A program made the position numbers and the translations under genes. The notes beneath the pieces were generated by a model, which saw only the letters and a list, made by a program, of their open reading frames with translations, made no database searches and was not told where the DNA came from. This document shows positions 1 through 7,602 of a stretch of 64,000 nt of DNA, piece after piece. The stretch covers positions 124,001-188,000 of the forward strand of contig NZ_CP102268.1 in assembly GCF_025148285.1 (NCBI RefSeq). The letters run 5' to 3'. Origin of the DNA: Marvinbryantia formatexigens DSM 14469. GTDB lineage: Bacteria; Bacillota; Clostridia; Lachnospirales; Lachnospiraceae. Every line of letters begins with the position of its first letter. Position 1 is the stretch's first letter.

Positions 1-187
1 CCGCCCACATCAGCCGGAGACGGTTTCCACCCCGGTATACCGCACGGGACAGCGGATTATGTGGACGCAGCCTTTCCCGGTCCCACTCAGCCGCGTTGTT
101 GAAAAATTTCCCCTGCCTCATCATTGCGGTGATTTTTTCCACCAGCGCCCGGCGCTGTTCCATTACGATGTCAAAGGCGCCCGGCAT
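1..187 (-). CDS. ArdC-like protein, N-terminal part (cut by window edge)
   Basis: The reading frame starts at an ATG at 187, preceded by a strong AGGAGGGG ribosome site, and stays open to the window edge, giving 62 residues. The N-terminus has an amphipathic helix followed by a segment reading NPLSRAVYRGGNRLRLMWA. This matches the ArdC N-terminal single-stranded-DNA-binding domain, where an N-x-x-(S/T)-x-x-x-YRG-x-N pattern is typical. ArdC-family proteins of plasmids and ICEs protect incoming single-stranded DNA or act against restriction. The start overlaps the end of the upstream 49-residue gene, so the two are probably translated together. The C-terminal part, which may carry a metallopeptidase domain, is outside the window. 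Confidence 0.6.
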   Translation of the reverse strand, partial: MPGAFDIVMEQRRALVEKITAMMRQGKFFNNAAEWDRERLRPHNPLSRAVYRGGNRLRLMWA

Positions 188-312
188 ATGATAATCCCCT
201 CCTTTCCTGTCAGGTCTTCTTCAGATACCGTCCCCGGCTCCTCCGTAATACCAAACCTTTCCATAAGTATTTTCCTGTCCGTTTCCTGGCTGTCTGTTTT
301 CAGCAGCTTCAT
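163..312 (-). CDS. Small ICE protein of unknown function (49 aa)
   Basis: A 49-residue frame starts at ATG 312 behind a GGAAGGAGG site about ten bases upstream and ends in TAA, overlapping the start of the ArdC-like gene by 25 bases. The protein begins MKLLKTDSQETDRKILMER, is acidic and has no recognisable domain. A second frame opening at the ATGATG immediately after the ribosome site encodes only 33 residues and is less likely. The overlap and the good ribosome site support a real gene in the transfer operon. Confidence 0.5.
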   Translation of the reverse strand: MKLLKTDSQETDRKILMERFGITEEPGTVSEEDLTGKEGIIICRAPLTS

Positions 313-352
313 CTGTCATCATCCTCCTTCCATCCCGGTCCGGACCACCGTA

Positions 353-976
353 TCAGTCTGTGATACGTTCCCTGAAATCCGGATTATATTTCTCTTTTAA
401 GAACCTGTCCGTCGTCACGGATACTGTTTTCACTTCCGACAGAGCCGCCCTTTTTCCTGGTTTATAACAGGCATTCACATACATATACATACAGAAAAGC
501 ACTGTCGTGAATGCCGCATTTTCATCAGTGGCAAGTATCCGGTAGTAATGCATGTCATTATGGACAGTCCCATCTTTTTCTGCCTGTGCGGTCTGCCGGT
601 CGCCGCAGTAGACCGGGCATCTGCTTCCTTCGATACCGAATCCGACCGGATACATGCTGTATATCATGCCGTCTTTTTCCATCCGGTGATACCCAGAGCT
701 CTTGCACATGCTGTCCTTATGGATTGTCTGGTACACGCTGCCCGTTTCCCTGCCGTCCTGCCTTATCCGGTAAGGACGGAATCTCTTTTTACCGGCAGCA
801 CTGTGCCTGTCCGGAAGCATTTCAAATTCCATGCCGCGGTATATCCCGCTGATATATGCCTCCATAGACCAGGGTTTCCCGGAAAGCGAAACAGTCCCCG
901 TCTCCTCCGTCAGCCGTTTTATGGCAAAACCCGCAGTGCAGAATCCCCTTCCGGTCTGCTTCAGCTCAAGAATCAT
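353..976 (-). CDS. Conserved-looking ICE protein, unknown function
   Basis: The 207-residue product starts at ATG 976, chosen over an upstream ATG because GGAAAGGAGGAG lies just before it. I recognise no domain. The protein is rich in Lys, Arg, Tyr and Met, with several YRI/MYP-type strand-like segments, and about residues 100-150 hold three Cys. No signal peptide is visible, but a short hydrophobic stretch near residues 165-180 (FTTVLFCMYMYVNA) could be a membrane segment. It sits in the transfer operon between the ArdC-like end and a charged 152-residue protein. A palindrome at 990-1007 lies immediately upstream of its ribosome site. Confidence 0.55.
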   Translation of the reverse strand: MILELKQTGRGFCTAGFAIKRLTEETGTVSLSGKPWSMEAYISGIYRGMEFEMLPDRHSAAGKKRFRPYRIRQDGRETGSVYQTIHKDSMCKSSGYHRMEKDGMIYSMYPVGFGIEGSRCPVYCGDRQTAQAEKDGTVHNDMHYYRILATDENAAFTTVLFCMYMYVNACYKPGKRAALSEVKTVSVTTDRFLKEKYNPDFRERITD

Positions 977-989
977 ATCTCCTCCTTTC

Positions 990-1007
990 CGTGTCATCCG
1001 TGACACG
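990..1007. repeat. ICE palindrome copy 1 (CGTGTCA-N4-TGACACG)
   Basis: Perfect 7-bp arms with a TCCG centre. It lies in the 41-base gap between the stop of the gene at 1018-1476 and the start at 976, directly upstream of the ribosome site. The same 18 bases recur at 22727-22744 in an equivalent position. Function is unknown: operator, RNA hairpin or protein-binding site are all possible. Confidence 0.75.
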
Positions 1008-1017
1008 TTTCCATGTT

Positions 1018-1476
1018 TCAGTCGTCAAATAGCCCTAACGCACTGATGATATCCTTTACCTGCGCTGTCTCCAGGTCTTCCCGTATCATGAACAGGAGCA
1101 GCTCTTTCTCTACTCCCTGCCGGATTGCTTCCTCCACAACAGCGATACGTTCCTCATCCAGGTCCGTCCGTTTCAGCCAGTCTGCCAGGATTTCTCCCAC
1201 ATCCTCCCCTTTCTCCTGCCTCCTCAGGCACTCGTTTTCTTTCCGGATGCTGTCTGCCTTTTTATCGTGCTGCCCGTCAACCAGCTTATTTTCCCTAAGC
1301 CATTCATATACCTCTGCCCCGTCCGGTGGATTCCTGTTTCTTTCCGGGAGCAGTTCCCGGATATCCAGGGACAGCAGCCTCTCCGGATTCAGATAGATAA
1401 TCACCGCCTCCCCCTCCTGTTCTTTTTTCTTCCAGTATTCCAGGTCTTTCTCATCAAGGTATTCCATATCTTTCAT
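1018..1476 (-). CDS. Charged ICE protein, unknown function (152 aa)
   Basis: Starts at ATG 1476 behind AAAGGAGGAGAGGA, 14 bases after the TraG stop. The product is very acidic and helical, with a Lys/Glu-rich N-terminus, a central coiled-coil-like stretch (about residues 75-100) and a C-terminal helical region. No family is recognised. Its place directly after the coupling-protein gene suggests an accessory cytoplasmic role in transfer, but this is only inferred from position. Confidence 0.55.
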   Translation of the reverse strand: MKDMEYLDEKDLEYWKKKEQEGEAVIIYLNPERLLSLDIRELLPERNRNPPDGAEVYEWLRENKLVDGQHDKKADSIRKENECLRRQEKGEDVGEILADWLKRTDLDEERIAVVEEAIRQGVEKELLLFMIREDLETAQVKDIISALGLFDD

Positions 1477-1489
1477 TCCTCTCCTCCTT

Positions 1490-3532
1490 TCATGCTGCAC
1501 CTGCTATCCTGTTTTCCTTTGTAAAGACTGCCGCCAGCAGCTCCGGCTCCGCCGCAACAAATCTGTCGTCCTCATAATATCCGGTGATGCTGTGTTTCAT
1601 CAGGGTATTGTTCCCGGAGCGCACCCGTTCATCCGCTTCCACAGAAAACACCGGGTATACCTCCTTAAAATTGTAGTAGTAGCTGCACGGCATGTCCGGT
1701 ATGTATTTTCCGTCCTTCCCGTCAGACATGAGCGCATAAACAGCCGATTCTTCAAATATGCCGTGGCTCTCCTCTATCTGGTAAGCCAGCGAATTTTCCA
1801 TTGCATTTTTCCCTGTCCCTTCCAGATAAAACTGCCGCTGTCCTTCCCTGTACAGCTCCTCTGTCCTGTGATGGACATATTCCCCCAGGGAAGATGCCTC
1901 CAGGTACTCCTTTTTCTCCCAGGTACGGTATTTTTCATCCAGGACAGGGTCGCGTCCCTTAATCATGACGATACATTTCTTTTCATCCAGCTTCCGCACC
2001 TCTGCAGCGTCCAGCAGCTCACGCCCAAGGACATCATAGTTACGGCTGCTGTTCCCGTGCTCACCGCGCGTTTCCCCGGTCGCCCGTTTGCCGATTGTCC
2101 GTTTTCCCATCGATTCCGAAACATATTTGTGGGACCCCTGCTCATTGCCGCCAAGATACACCATCGTGTCACAGTTACCCGTGACATTTTCCCAGGCGTC
2201 CTTAAACAGCACTTTAAGCTGCGCAATGTTCTGGACAATGATGTTCGCCGACATGTTCCGGCTGCGCATGGTCGATAATACGGTACAGAAATCCTCCGGC
2301 AGGGCGACGTTTGCAAATTCTTCCATCCAGAAGGCGACCGGTACCGGCAGTGTCCCGTGGTACTTATGGTCCGCAATGCGCTCCAGTTCCTGGAACATGA
2401 GCGTATAGAACATCCCGACAAGGAAGTTATAGGATTTATCATTGTCCGGTATCACGCAGAAAATGGCTGTCTTCCTTGCCGGATTCTCATAAACTCCCTC
2501 CCCCAGCGCTGCAATGTCCATGTCATCGCTGTCCAGTATCCGCAGTATCTCCGGATTGTTGAGCAGCGCCATACGCGCGTTAAGCGAAATCAGGACGCTG
2601 CGGATTGTATCTCCCGCACCTGCCATCACATTTTCATATGCAATCCTTGCCGGATGCTCTTCCGGCAGCGCGCGAAGAAGGATATCTGTTTCAGACGGGC
2701 TCCCGTCATCATTTACCTTAGCCTTGTTTTTCAGGTCCATGACGCCCCGTATACTCGGCTTGCGCCCCTGCTTTGGTCCCTCATACCATTCGTAATACAT
2801 CAGCGCCTGGAGCAGAAGCCCTTCTGCCCTCTCCCACATCGGGTCGCTCTGCATGGACTGCTTCGGCGTTGTGTTTGCGATAAAATTCGTAATCAGACGG
2901 ATAATGTCATTGTCTGACCGTATATACTCAAACGGATTAAAATGGTCTGATTTTGCAAAATCTATCAGGTTAAGTACCCTTATCCGGTAACCCTGTGCTT
3001 CCAGATATCCTCCGCAGTCCCTCAGGCACTCCCCTTTCGGGTCTGTAACGACAAGAGAGGCATTGCACTGCAGGATATTCGGCTTGACAACGTAAAAAGA
3101 TTTTCCTGCGCCGGAGCCTCCGATTACAAGGCAGTTGTTGTTGAAATTCCGCGCCGCTGTACTTATCCGCAGATGCTCCGACAGGATTTTATTGTTCTGC
3201 GGATGCTTCCTGTCCATCATTCTGGCGCTGATTCCGGAAGCAGGAATAAACCTGGAGGTACCATATTCTTTTCCTGGCATATAGTTCCCGACAGATGCCA
3301 GGTAATAGATATAGCCGACGCCCCACACAAGCAGGCATACTGCAACGCTTTTGCCCGTCAGTTCCGTGATACGGACAGGCAGCGGACTGCGCAGTGCCTG
3401 CACGAGCAGGTCCCTTACATTTTCCAGCGTGACCTCCGTTCCGGACAGTGTCCCGATACAGTAACCGATATAGACCGCTACAAAAAACAGGATGACGAAC
3501 ATCCTGTGGTCCGGTTTCCGTGTCTCAGGCAT
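1490..3532 (-). CDS. traG: VirD4/TraG-family type IV coupling protein
   Basis: This 680-residue membrane ATPase brings the relaxase-DNA complex to the secretion channel. Two N-terminal membrane segments (about 11-30 and 62-80) are followed by a Walker A motif GGSGAGKS at 138-145, a VTDPKGE segment near 162, and a Walker B-type FWMEEFAN at 401-408, all characteristic of TraG/VirD4. Length is normal for Gram-positive coupling proteins. It overlaps the PcfB gene upstream by eight bases, matching the pcfB-pcfC order in enterococcal pCF10, where PcfB assists the coupling protein. Translational coupling is likely. Confidence 0.95.
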   Translation of the reverse strand: MPETRKPDHRMFVILFFVAVYIGYCIGTLSGTEVTLENVRDLLVQALRSPLPVRITELTGKSVAVCLLVWGVGYIYYLASVGNYMPGKEYGTSRFIPASGISARMMDRKHPQNNKILSEHLRISTAARNFNNNCLVIGGSGAGKSFYVVKPNILQCNASLVVTDPKGECLRDCGGYLEAQGYRIRVLNLIDFAKSDHFNPFEYIRSDNDIIRLITNFIANTTPKQSMQSDPMWERAEGLLLQALMYYEWYEGPKQGRKPSIRGVMDLKNKAKVNDDGSPSETDILLRALPEEHPARIAYENVMAGAGDTIRSVLISLNARMALLNNPEILRILDSDDMDIAALGEGVYENPARKTAIFCVIPDNDKSYNFLVGMFYTLMFQELERIADHKYHGTLPVPVAFWMEEFANVALPEDFCTVLSTMRSRNMSANIIVQNIAQLKVLFKDAWENVTGNCDTMVYLGGNEQGSHKYVSESMGKRTIGKRATGETRGEHGNSSRNYDVLGRELLDAAEVRKLDEKKCIVMIKGRDPVLDEKYRTWEKKEYLEASSLGEYVHHRTEELYREGQRQFYLEGTGKNAMENSLAYQIEESHGIFEESAVYALMSDGKDGKYIPDMPCSYYYNFKEVYPVFSVEADERVRSGNNTLMKHSITGYYEDDRFVAAEPELLAAVFTKENRIAGAA

Positions 3533-4883
3533 ATGTTTTTTTCATTCCCTTCGGCGGCATTTTTGTTTTCTGTTCCTGTGTGTGTCCCGCCTCCGGCACA
3601 CGGTTTCCAGCCTTTTTCCTCTCCTTCCCTGCCGTGGTTTTTGCACCGTTTTTCTCCGGCGCGCGGTTTCTTTTTGTCCGGTTGTCATAATATCCTCTGA
3701 GCGTGCTTCCTTTTACGGTGCGTATTTCCCCGTCCCTGCCCTGTATCCGGTAATCTGCATCATGGTAAATATATGCGGACAGGATTTTCGTTCCGTTCCG
3801 GAACGTATACATCCGGCAGTCTGATTTCGGGATACTGACCAGGTCCTGCCGGTAGGGTATCCTGGTCGTGTATACGCCTTTTCCTGTCATTTTTTCAAAC
3901 ATCTTTTCATTGATGGTTATTCTGGTATATTCCTGCCCTGCTTTTTCCCCGTTCTGTTTCTGTACCGGCGCATATACAACGTCTTTTTCCGTCCGGATAT
4001 TGTTTCCCGCCCGCAGCCTTTCATTTTCTTTCCGGATATCTTCTTTTTCCAGTTCAGTAATCACGCTGCTTCCGCTGGTCCTTTCCTGCCGTCCGTCCTT
4101 TAAATTTAAAGTCAGATAGGTTTTGCCGGGACACACCGCAGCCTGTGGCGGCATTACTTTTCCCGCGCCTTTTAAAGTATATCCTTCAAGCATGTCTTCT
4201 CTTGGTATGATAACTGCATGGATTCCATCCGGCATCCGGTACATGCCCCATCTGTCATGCTGTCTCATGGGCTTGCCCTGTATCCAGTAAGCTTTTCCCT
4301 TCTGTTCTGTGTCAATATCATGTTTACGGACATTGTATGCTGTCTCCGGCAGAAAACGCTGCCGGTCCTCCAGACGGGACGGTTCCTTCTGTCCGGCGCG
4401 CGGGACTGACTGGAGCAGATTTTCCATTTCTTCTGTCGGCAGACCGTTTCTGGTTATACCGCTTTTTGCATAATCAGCCGGACTGATTGGACCCACACTG
4501 ATGTCTTTATACTTTCCGTTCGCATGGTCCAGTAAAAATGCCTTCATTTTCGCCGCATCTGACGCCGGGATAACATACTGTGTCCGGTTATCCCCACCGC
4601 ACAGGTCTGGCAGCCGCGCATATAAAATGCCATGTGCCTTCATTTCTTTTTCAACTGCTTTCAGCAGTATCCTGCTCTCTGTTCCGGCATTGATAAAAAC
4701 ATAGTCTTCCCCTTTAATCTGCCGCATTCTTCGCAGGGATACCCGCCCGTGCCACTTTGCAAGATAAGCTGTATTCAGCAGCTTCAGCACGAATGCAGCC
4801 GTCTGGACTGTCACTTTCCCCAGCAGATAGCCCGCCTGCCCGGAAACTACAATGACCTGTACGGCATCCCCCACTTCACTCAT
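3525..4883 (-). CDS. PcfB-like protein (DUF3801)
   Basis: A 452-residue protein whose first 130 residues match the DUF3801/PcfB pattern: a short hydrophobic helix, a basic segment near residue 50, then an alternating beta-alpha region with HGILYARLPD. PcfB proteins accompany the VirD4-type coupling protein and help link it to the relaxosome. The remainder is longer than in typical PcfB and very basic, ending in a Lys/Arg/Glu-rich tail, which may bind DNA. The gene overlaps the downstream coupling protein by 8 bases and the upstream SpoVG-like gene by 4, so these form a tight translational unit. Confidence 0.75.
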   Translation of the reverse strand: MSEVGDAVQVIVVSGQAGYLLGKVTVQTAAFVLKLLNTAYLAKWHGRVSLRRMRQIKGEDYVFINAGTESRILLKAVEKEMKAHGILYARLPDLCGGDNRTQYVIPASDAAKMKAFLLDHANGKYKDISVGPISPADYAKSGITRNGLPTEEMENLLQSVPRAGQKEPSRLEDRQRFLPETAYNVRKHDIDTEQKGKAYWIQGKPMRQHDRWGMYRMPDGIHAVIIPREDMLEGYTLKGAGKVMPPQAAVCPGKTYLTLNLKDGRQERTSGSSVITELEKEDIRKENERLRAGNNIRTEKDVVYAPVQKQNGEKAGQEYTRITINEKMFEKMTGKGVYTTRIPYRQDLVSIPKSDCRMYTFRNGTKILSAYIYHDADYRIQGRDGEIRTVKGSTLRGYYDNRTKRNRAPEKNGAKTTAGKERKKAGNRVPEAGHTQEQKTKMPPKGMKKTYA

Positions 4884-5440
4884 GTTGTCATCCTCCTCTG
4901 TTCTGCTGTCCTGCTCTCCGCCGCCTTTTCCCGGTAGGCGTCCAGGATACGCTGCTGCATTGCTTCCCGGACAAACGGGCTCCGCAGACTTATAAGGGAC
5001 TGGATATTGTCTCCCTGCAGTGTATATGGATACACCGTATACAGCCGACCTTCCTTCTCCCTTATCTGGATGCCGTTTATTTCGACAGCGCCGTCAATTT
5101 CCAGCTTCGCATATCCGCGGATATTTCCCTGTTTATGCAGTGTCACTTCAGCCTTTACGGTATCCTCCGGCAGGTATGCAAGCTGCGCCGATTCCATGAC
5201 CGCCTCCTTCACCTTCTGTTTGATATCCTCCAGCAGGTTCCTGTCCCGGATACCTATAACATTCTGCCATCCGTTCTGTCCTGCTTTCCGCGGCAGGAAA
5301 ACATCATATTTATCATCCATCTTCAGGACCTTCACCTGGTGGATGACAAACAGCTCATCCAGTATGACATCCCCGACCGCAAACAGCGTCTTATCATCAA
5401 TAATCCTCATGTCCGCCTCTATCTTCAAGCTCTTCTTCAC
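4880..5440 (-). CDS. Tandem SpoVG-domain protein
   Basis: 186 residues with two successive SpoVG-like domains. The first (about 4-78) contains ADMRIIDD..FAVGDVILDELFVIHQVKV, and the second (about 95-170) contains KAEVTLHK..IRGYAKLEIDGAVEINGIQI; both end in a helix that matches the SpoVG C-terminal segment. SpoVG is a small site-specific DNA- or RNA-binding regulator, normally one domain of about 90 residues. The start taken here is a GTG at 5440 overlapping the preceding gene. An ATG at 5410 behind GAGGCGG is an alternative, but it would remove the first strand of domain one. Role in the ICE is unknown. Confidence 0.7.
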   Translation of the reverse strand: MKKSLKIEADMRIIDDKTLFAVGDVILDELFVIHQVKVLKMDDKYDVFLPRKAGQNGWQNVIGIRDRNLLEDIKQKVKEAVMESAQLAYLPEDTVKAEVTLHKQGNIRGYAKLEIDGAVEINGIQIREKEGRLYTVYPYTLQGDNIQSLISLRSPFVREAMQQRILDAYREKAAESRTAEQRRMTT

Positions 5441-5696
5441 CCCTTCCGTTTTTTATTGCAGCGGACATCAGCGCTGCTGCATCCGCTGCCGGTATCCGTT
5501 CCCAGTAGTCTGTACCGTAAACCTCTCTCATCGCACTGTCCAGAGTGCGCCGGATTTCCTGGTACCATCTGTCTGCCGCCCTCTTTTTCTGTTCCTTTTC
5601 ACGCCTTTTCAGCTCCGCCTCCCTTGTCTGCAGCCTGCGCAGGTTTTCCTTTGCTTTTTCAATCTGCGCTGTCAGCTTTTCCTGCTGAGTGCTCAT
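5397..5696 (-). CDS. Small coiled-coil ICE protein
   Basis: A 99-residue protein starting at ATG 5696 with GGGAGGTGA upstream. Residues 5-45 are a strongly charged Lys/Glu/Arg/Gln coiled coil, followed by a helical region containing WYQEIRRTLDSAMREVYG. It resembles small DUF3847-type proteins found beside relaxase genes in ICEs, though I cannot confirm that family by eye. Its end overlaps the SpoVG-like gene by 44 bases. The palindrome at 5719-5736 lies just upstream of its ribosome site. Confidence 0.55.
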   Translation of the reverse strand: MSTQQEKLTAQIEKAKENLRRLQTREAELKRREKEQKKRAADRWYQEIRRTLDSAMREVYGTDYWERIPAADAAALMSAAIKNGRGEEELEDRGGHEDY

Positions 5697-5718
5697 CCCG
5701 TCACCTCCCTTCCCGGCG

Positions 5719-5736
5719 CGTGTCATTTATGGCACG
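5719..5736. repeat. ICE palindrome copy 2 (one mismatch)
   Basis: Reads CGTGTCATTTATGGCACG, the recurring palindrome with one arm mismatch. It lies between the stop of the gene at 5748-6644 and the start at 5696, about 20 bases upstream of the ribosome site. Confidence 0.65.
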
Positions 5737-5747
5737 TTTTCTGTCCC

Positions 5748-6644
5748 CTATCGCTTCAGATTCCTCTGCTGTTCTTTTTCTGTTTTCTCCGCCTGCTGTT
5801 CTTTCTGCCGGACGGCTTCCGCTTCCTGTGCAGAAGACTCTTTCTGCACTTCCTGTAAGTGTATCTGCTCCTGCTCTGCGGCTGTTTTCGCGGCTGTTTC
5901 TTCCCGCTCTTCCGGAATGTGGCTGTTGACAATATTCCGGCTCTGACGTATAATAATGTCAAAGCCGATACCGTCCAGGCATCCGGGGAATTGTACCCCT
6001 GACACCCTGAACAGTTCCCGGCTTTTTTGTTTGCTGCAGAACAGCAGTTTATCCTGGCTTATTACGCGTTGCAGATGGGCTTCAAAATTTGTCCGTCCGT
6101 ATATACTGGTTATAAAATTTGATGCTACTCTCTGCATTTCGTATGTTCCCTGTCCATCCGGTCTGATACTGATAATAACCGGCAGATGTTCTTTGTCCGT
6201 CTCTGAAGTTACAACAACAACACTGTCATTCCTGCTGAGTGAATCGTAAATCATGACTGGCTCCGCAATCAGGACTGGCATGTTTTTTATCTGTTCAATA
6301 CTGATTTCATGATAACTGTCTGCTCCATCCTTCTTAGGATGTATGCAGTCTGCCAGATGCTTCTGTGTAAATAACATCGGTAATTGTGACATACCTGTCT
6401 CAAGCAGAATCGGCGGGGTATCACATACCTTCAGCGCATTATACTGGCTTCTTTTTCCGTCAATTACCTCATCCACCTGTTCTGCAAATTTCTCCTGCTG
6501 TACCATCAGCTCATAGCGCCTTTTCATTTCCGGGGACAGCTCCAGCATTGCCTGGAACGCCTGGCTGCTTTTCTTATAAAAATCATTCAGTGACTGGAAA
6601 GCTTTTATGTAATCCTCCAGCATTTTTCTGGATGCATCATCCAT
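5748..6644 (-). CDS. Polyvalent-type protein with MuF-C-like domain
   Basis: 298 residues: an N-terminal helical part, then a central domain (about 70-220) with the pattern PPIL...QLPMLFTQKHLADCIHPKK, followed by IEQIKNMPVLIAEPVMIYDS and VVVVTSE. This resembles the phage MuF C-terminal domain family found in polyvalent proteins that phages and conjugative elements send into recipient cells. The C-terminus (about 245-298) is a Glu/Gln/Lys-rich coiled coil. Position next to the coiled-coil protein and relaxase fits a protein that travels with or prepares for DNA transfer. The family assignment is from motif resemblance only. Confidence 0.5.
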   Translation of the reverse strand: MDDASRKMLEDYIKAFQSLNDFYKKSSQAFQAMLELSPEMKRRYELMVQQEKFAEQVDEVIDGKRSQYNALKVCDTPPILLETGMSQLPMLFTQKHLADCIHPKKDGADSYHEISIEQIKNMPVLIAEPVMIYDSLSRNDSVVVVTSETDKEHLPVIISIRPDGQGTYEMQRVASNFITSIYGRTNFEAHLQRVISQDKLLFCSKQKSRELFRVSGVQFPGCLDGIGFDIIIRQSRNIVNSHIPEEREETAAKTAAEQEQIHLQEVQKESSAQEAEAVRQKEQQAEKTEKEQQRNLKR

Positions 6645-7602
6645 TGTTTTTTTCCTCCGTTCCTTTATTCATATATTCTTCATCGTCCCCGTAGCGTCTG
6701 AAATATTCAGCCAGCAGGCTCATATTTTCTGCTGCCAGCTCCGGGACACATATCTGCTCCAGCCTCTCCAGCGGCATTCCTTCCTGTACCATCCGCAGGA
6801 TAACCTCCAGCTGCTCTTTGCTGAATGCCGGGTTTGAAATGACCTGCTTTACAAAATCGTTTTTCTGTTTTTTCTCCCTGCGGCACTGGTTCGCGCGCAG
6901 CCACTGCTGCAGGATACCGTAGCGTCTTTCCGGCGGCATGTTGTCCTGCCCGCACCTGCTCTCCCTAAGCTGCCGCTTCAGTTCGCTGCACATCTGCAGG
7001 AGCTGCCTGCGTTCTTCCTGTATCTGCTGCAGGCTCTCATTCAGGCGCATGTTTTCTGACTGTACCTGTTCCTTCTCGCTGGCAAGGGCAGCGTTCTCCT
7101 GTTCCATCCTTGCACGGAGCAGCTCCTGTTCAAGCCGCCTGTTTTCCTGTTCCCGTTCAAGCAGCTCCTGGTAATGTTTTCCAGTTTCTTCCCGTTCTTT
7201 TTTCAGAAATTTCATCTGCAGGTCGAATGTTTCCTGCAGATGCTCACGCTCGCGTATAAGCTCCCGGAGTTCCGGAAGCTTTCCTGCAGCTTCCTCCGCC
7301 ATGCGCTCCCCGAAAATCTGTTTTGCTTCTGCAGGTGTAAATTCTTTCCTGTAAAAATTCTCCAGTACAAAATCCTCACCCATGAGCAGAGCCATGCAGC
7401 GCATCATGTCCAGGTCCGTGGAGGATATATTGCTGTCGTCCTTAAAAAATGTCTTCACAAATTTTCCGGACATTCCCTGGTGTACCATAAGATAGAGCTG
7501 TTCCCGCTTATGTGCGTATCCGTCTTCCTGCAGATACCGGTACAGCCCCAGACACTTTTCGTATTTTTCCTCCGCGCTGCCGTCTGCCTCATCCCATATC
7601 AC
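6637..7602 (-). CDS. Long coiled-coil ICE protein, unknown function
   Basis: 321 residues. The N-terminal 110 residues form a globular helical domain (KTFFKDDSNISSTDLDMMRCMALL). Residues about 115-215 form a continuous Glu/Gln/Leu/Arg coiled coil, and the C-terminal 80 residues contain NPAFSKEQLEVILRMVQEGMP, a short repeat-like helical motif also seen in other ICE and phage helical proteins. It overlaps the relaxase stop by 4 bases and the MuF-C-like gene by 8, so it is almost certainly co-translated with them. A structural or relaxosome-assisting role is possible but not shown. Confidence 0.6.
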   Translation of the reverse strand: MIWDEADGSAEEKYEKCLGLYRYLQEDGYAHKREQLYLMVHQGMSGKFVKTFFKDDSNISSTDLDMMRCMALLMGEDFVLENFYRKEFTPAEAKQIFGERMAEEAAGKLPELRELIREREHLQETFDLQMKFLKKEREETGKHYQELLEREQENRRLEQELLRARMEQENAALASEKEQVQSENMRLNESLQQIQEERRQLLQMCSELKRQLRESRCGQDNMPPERRYGILQQWLRANQCRREKKQKNDFVKQVISNPAFSKEQLEVILRMVQEGMPLERLEQICVPELAAENMSLLAEYFRRYGDDEEYMNKGTEEKNNG

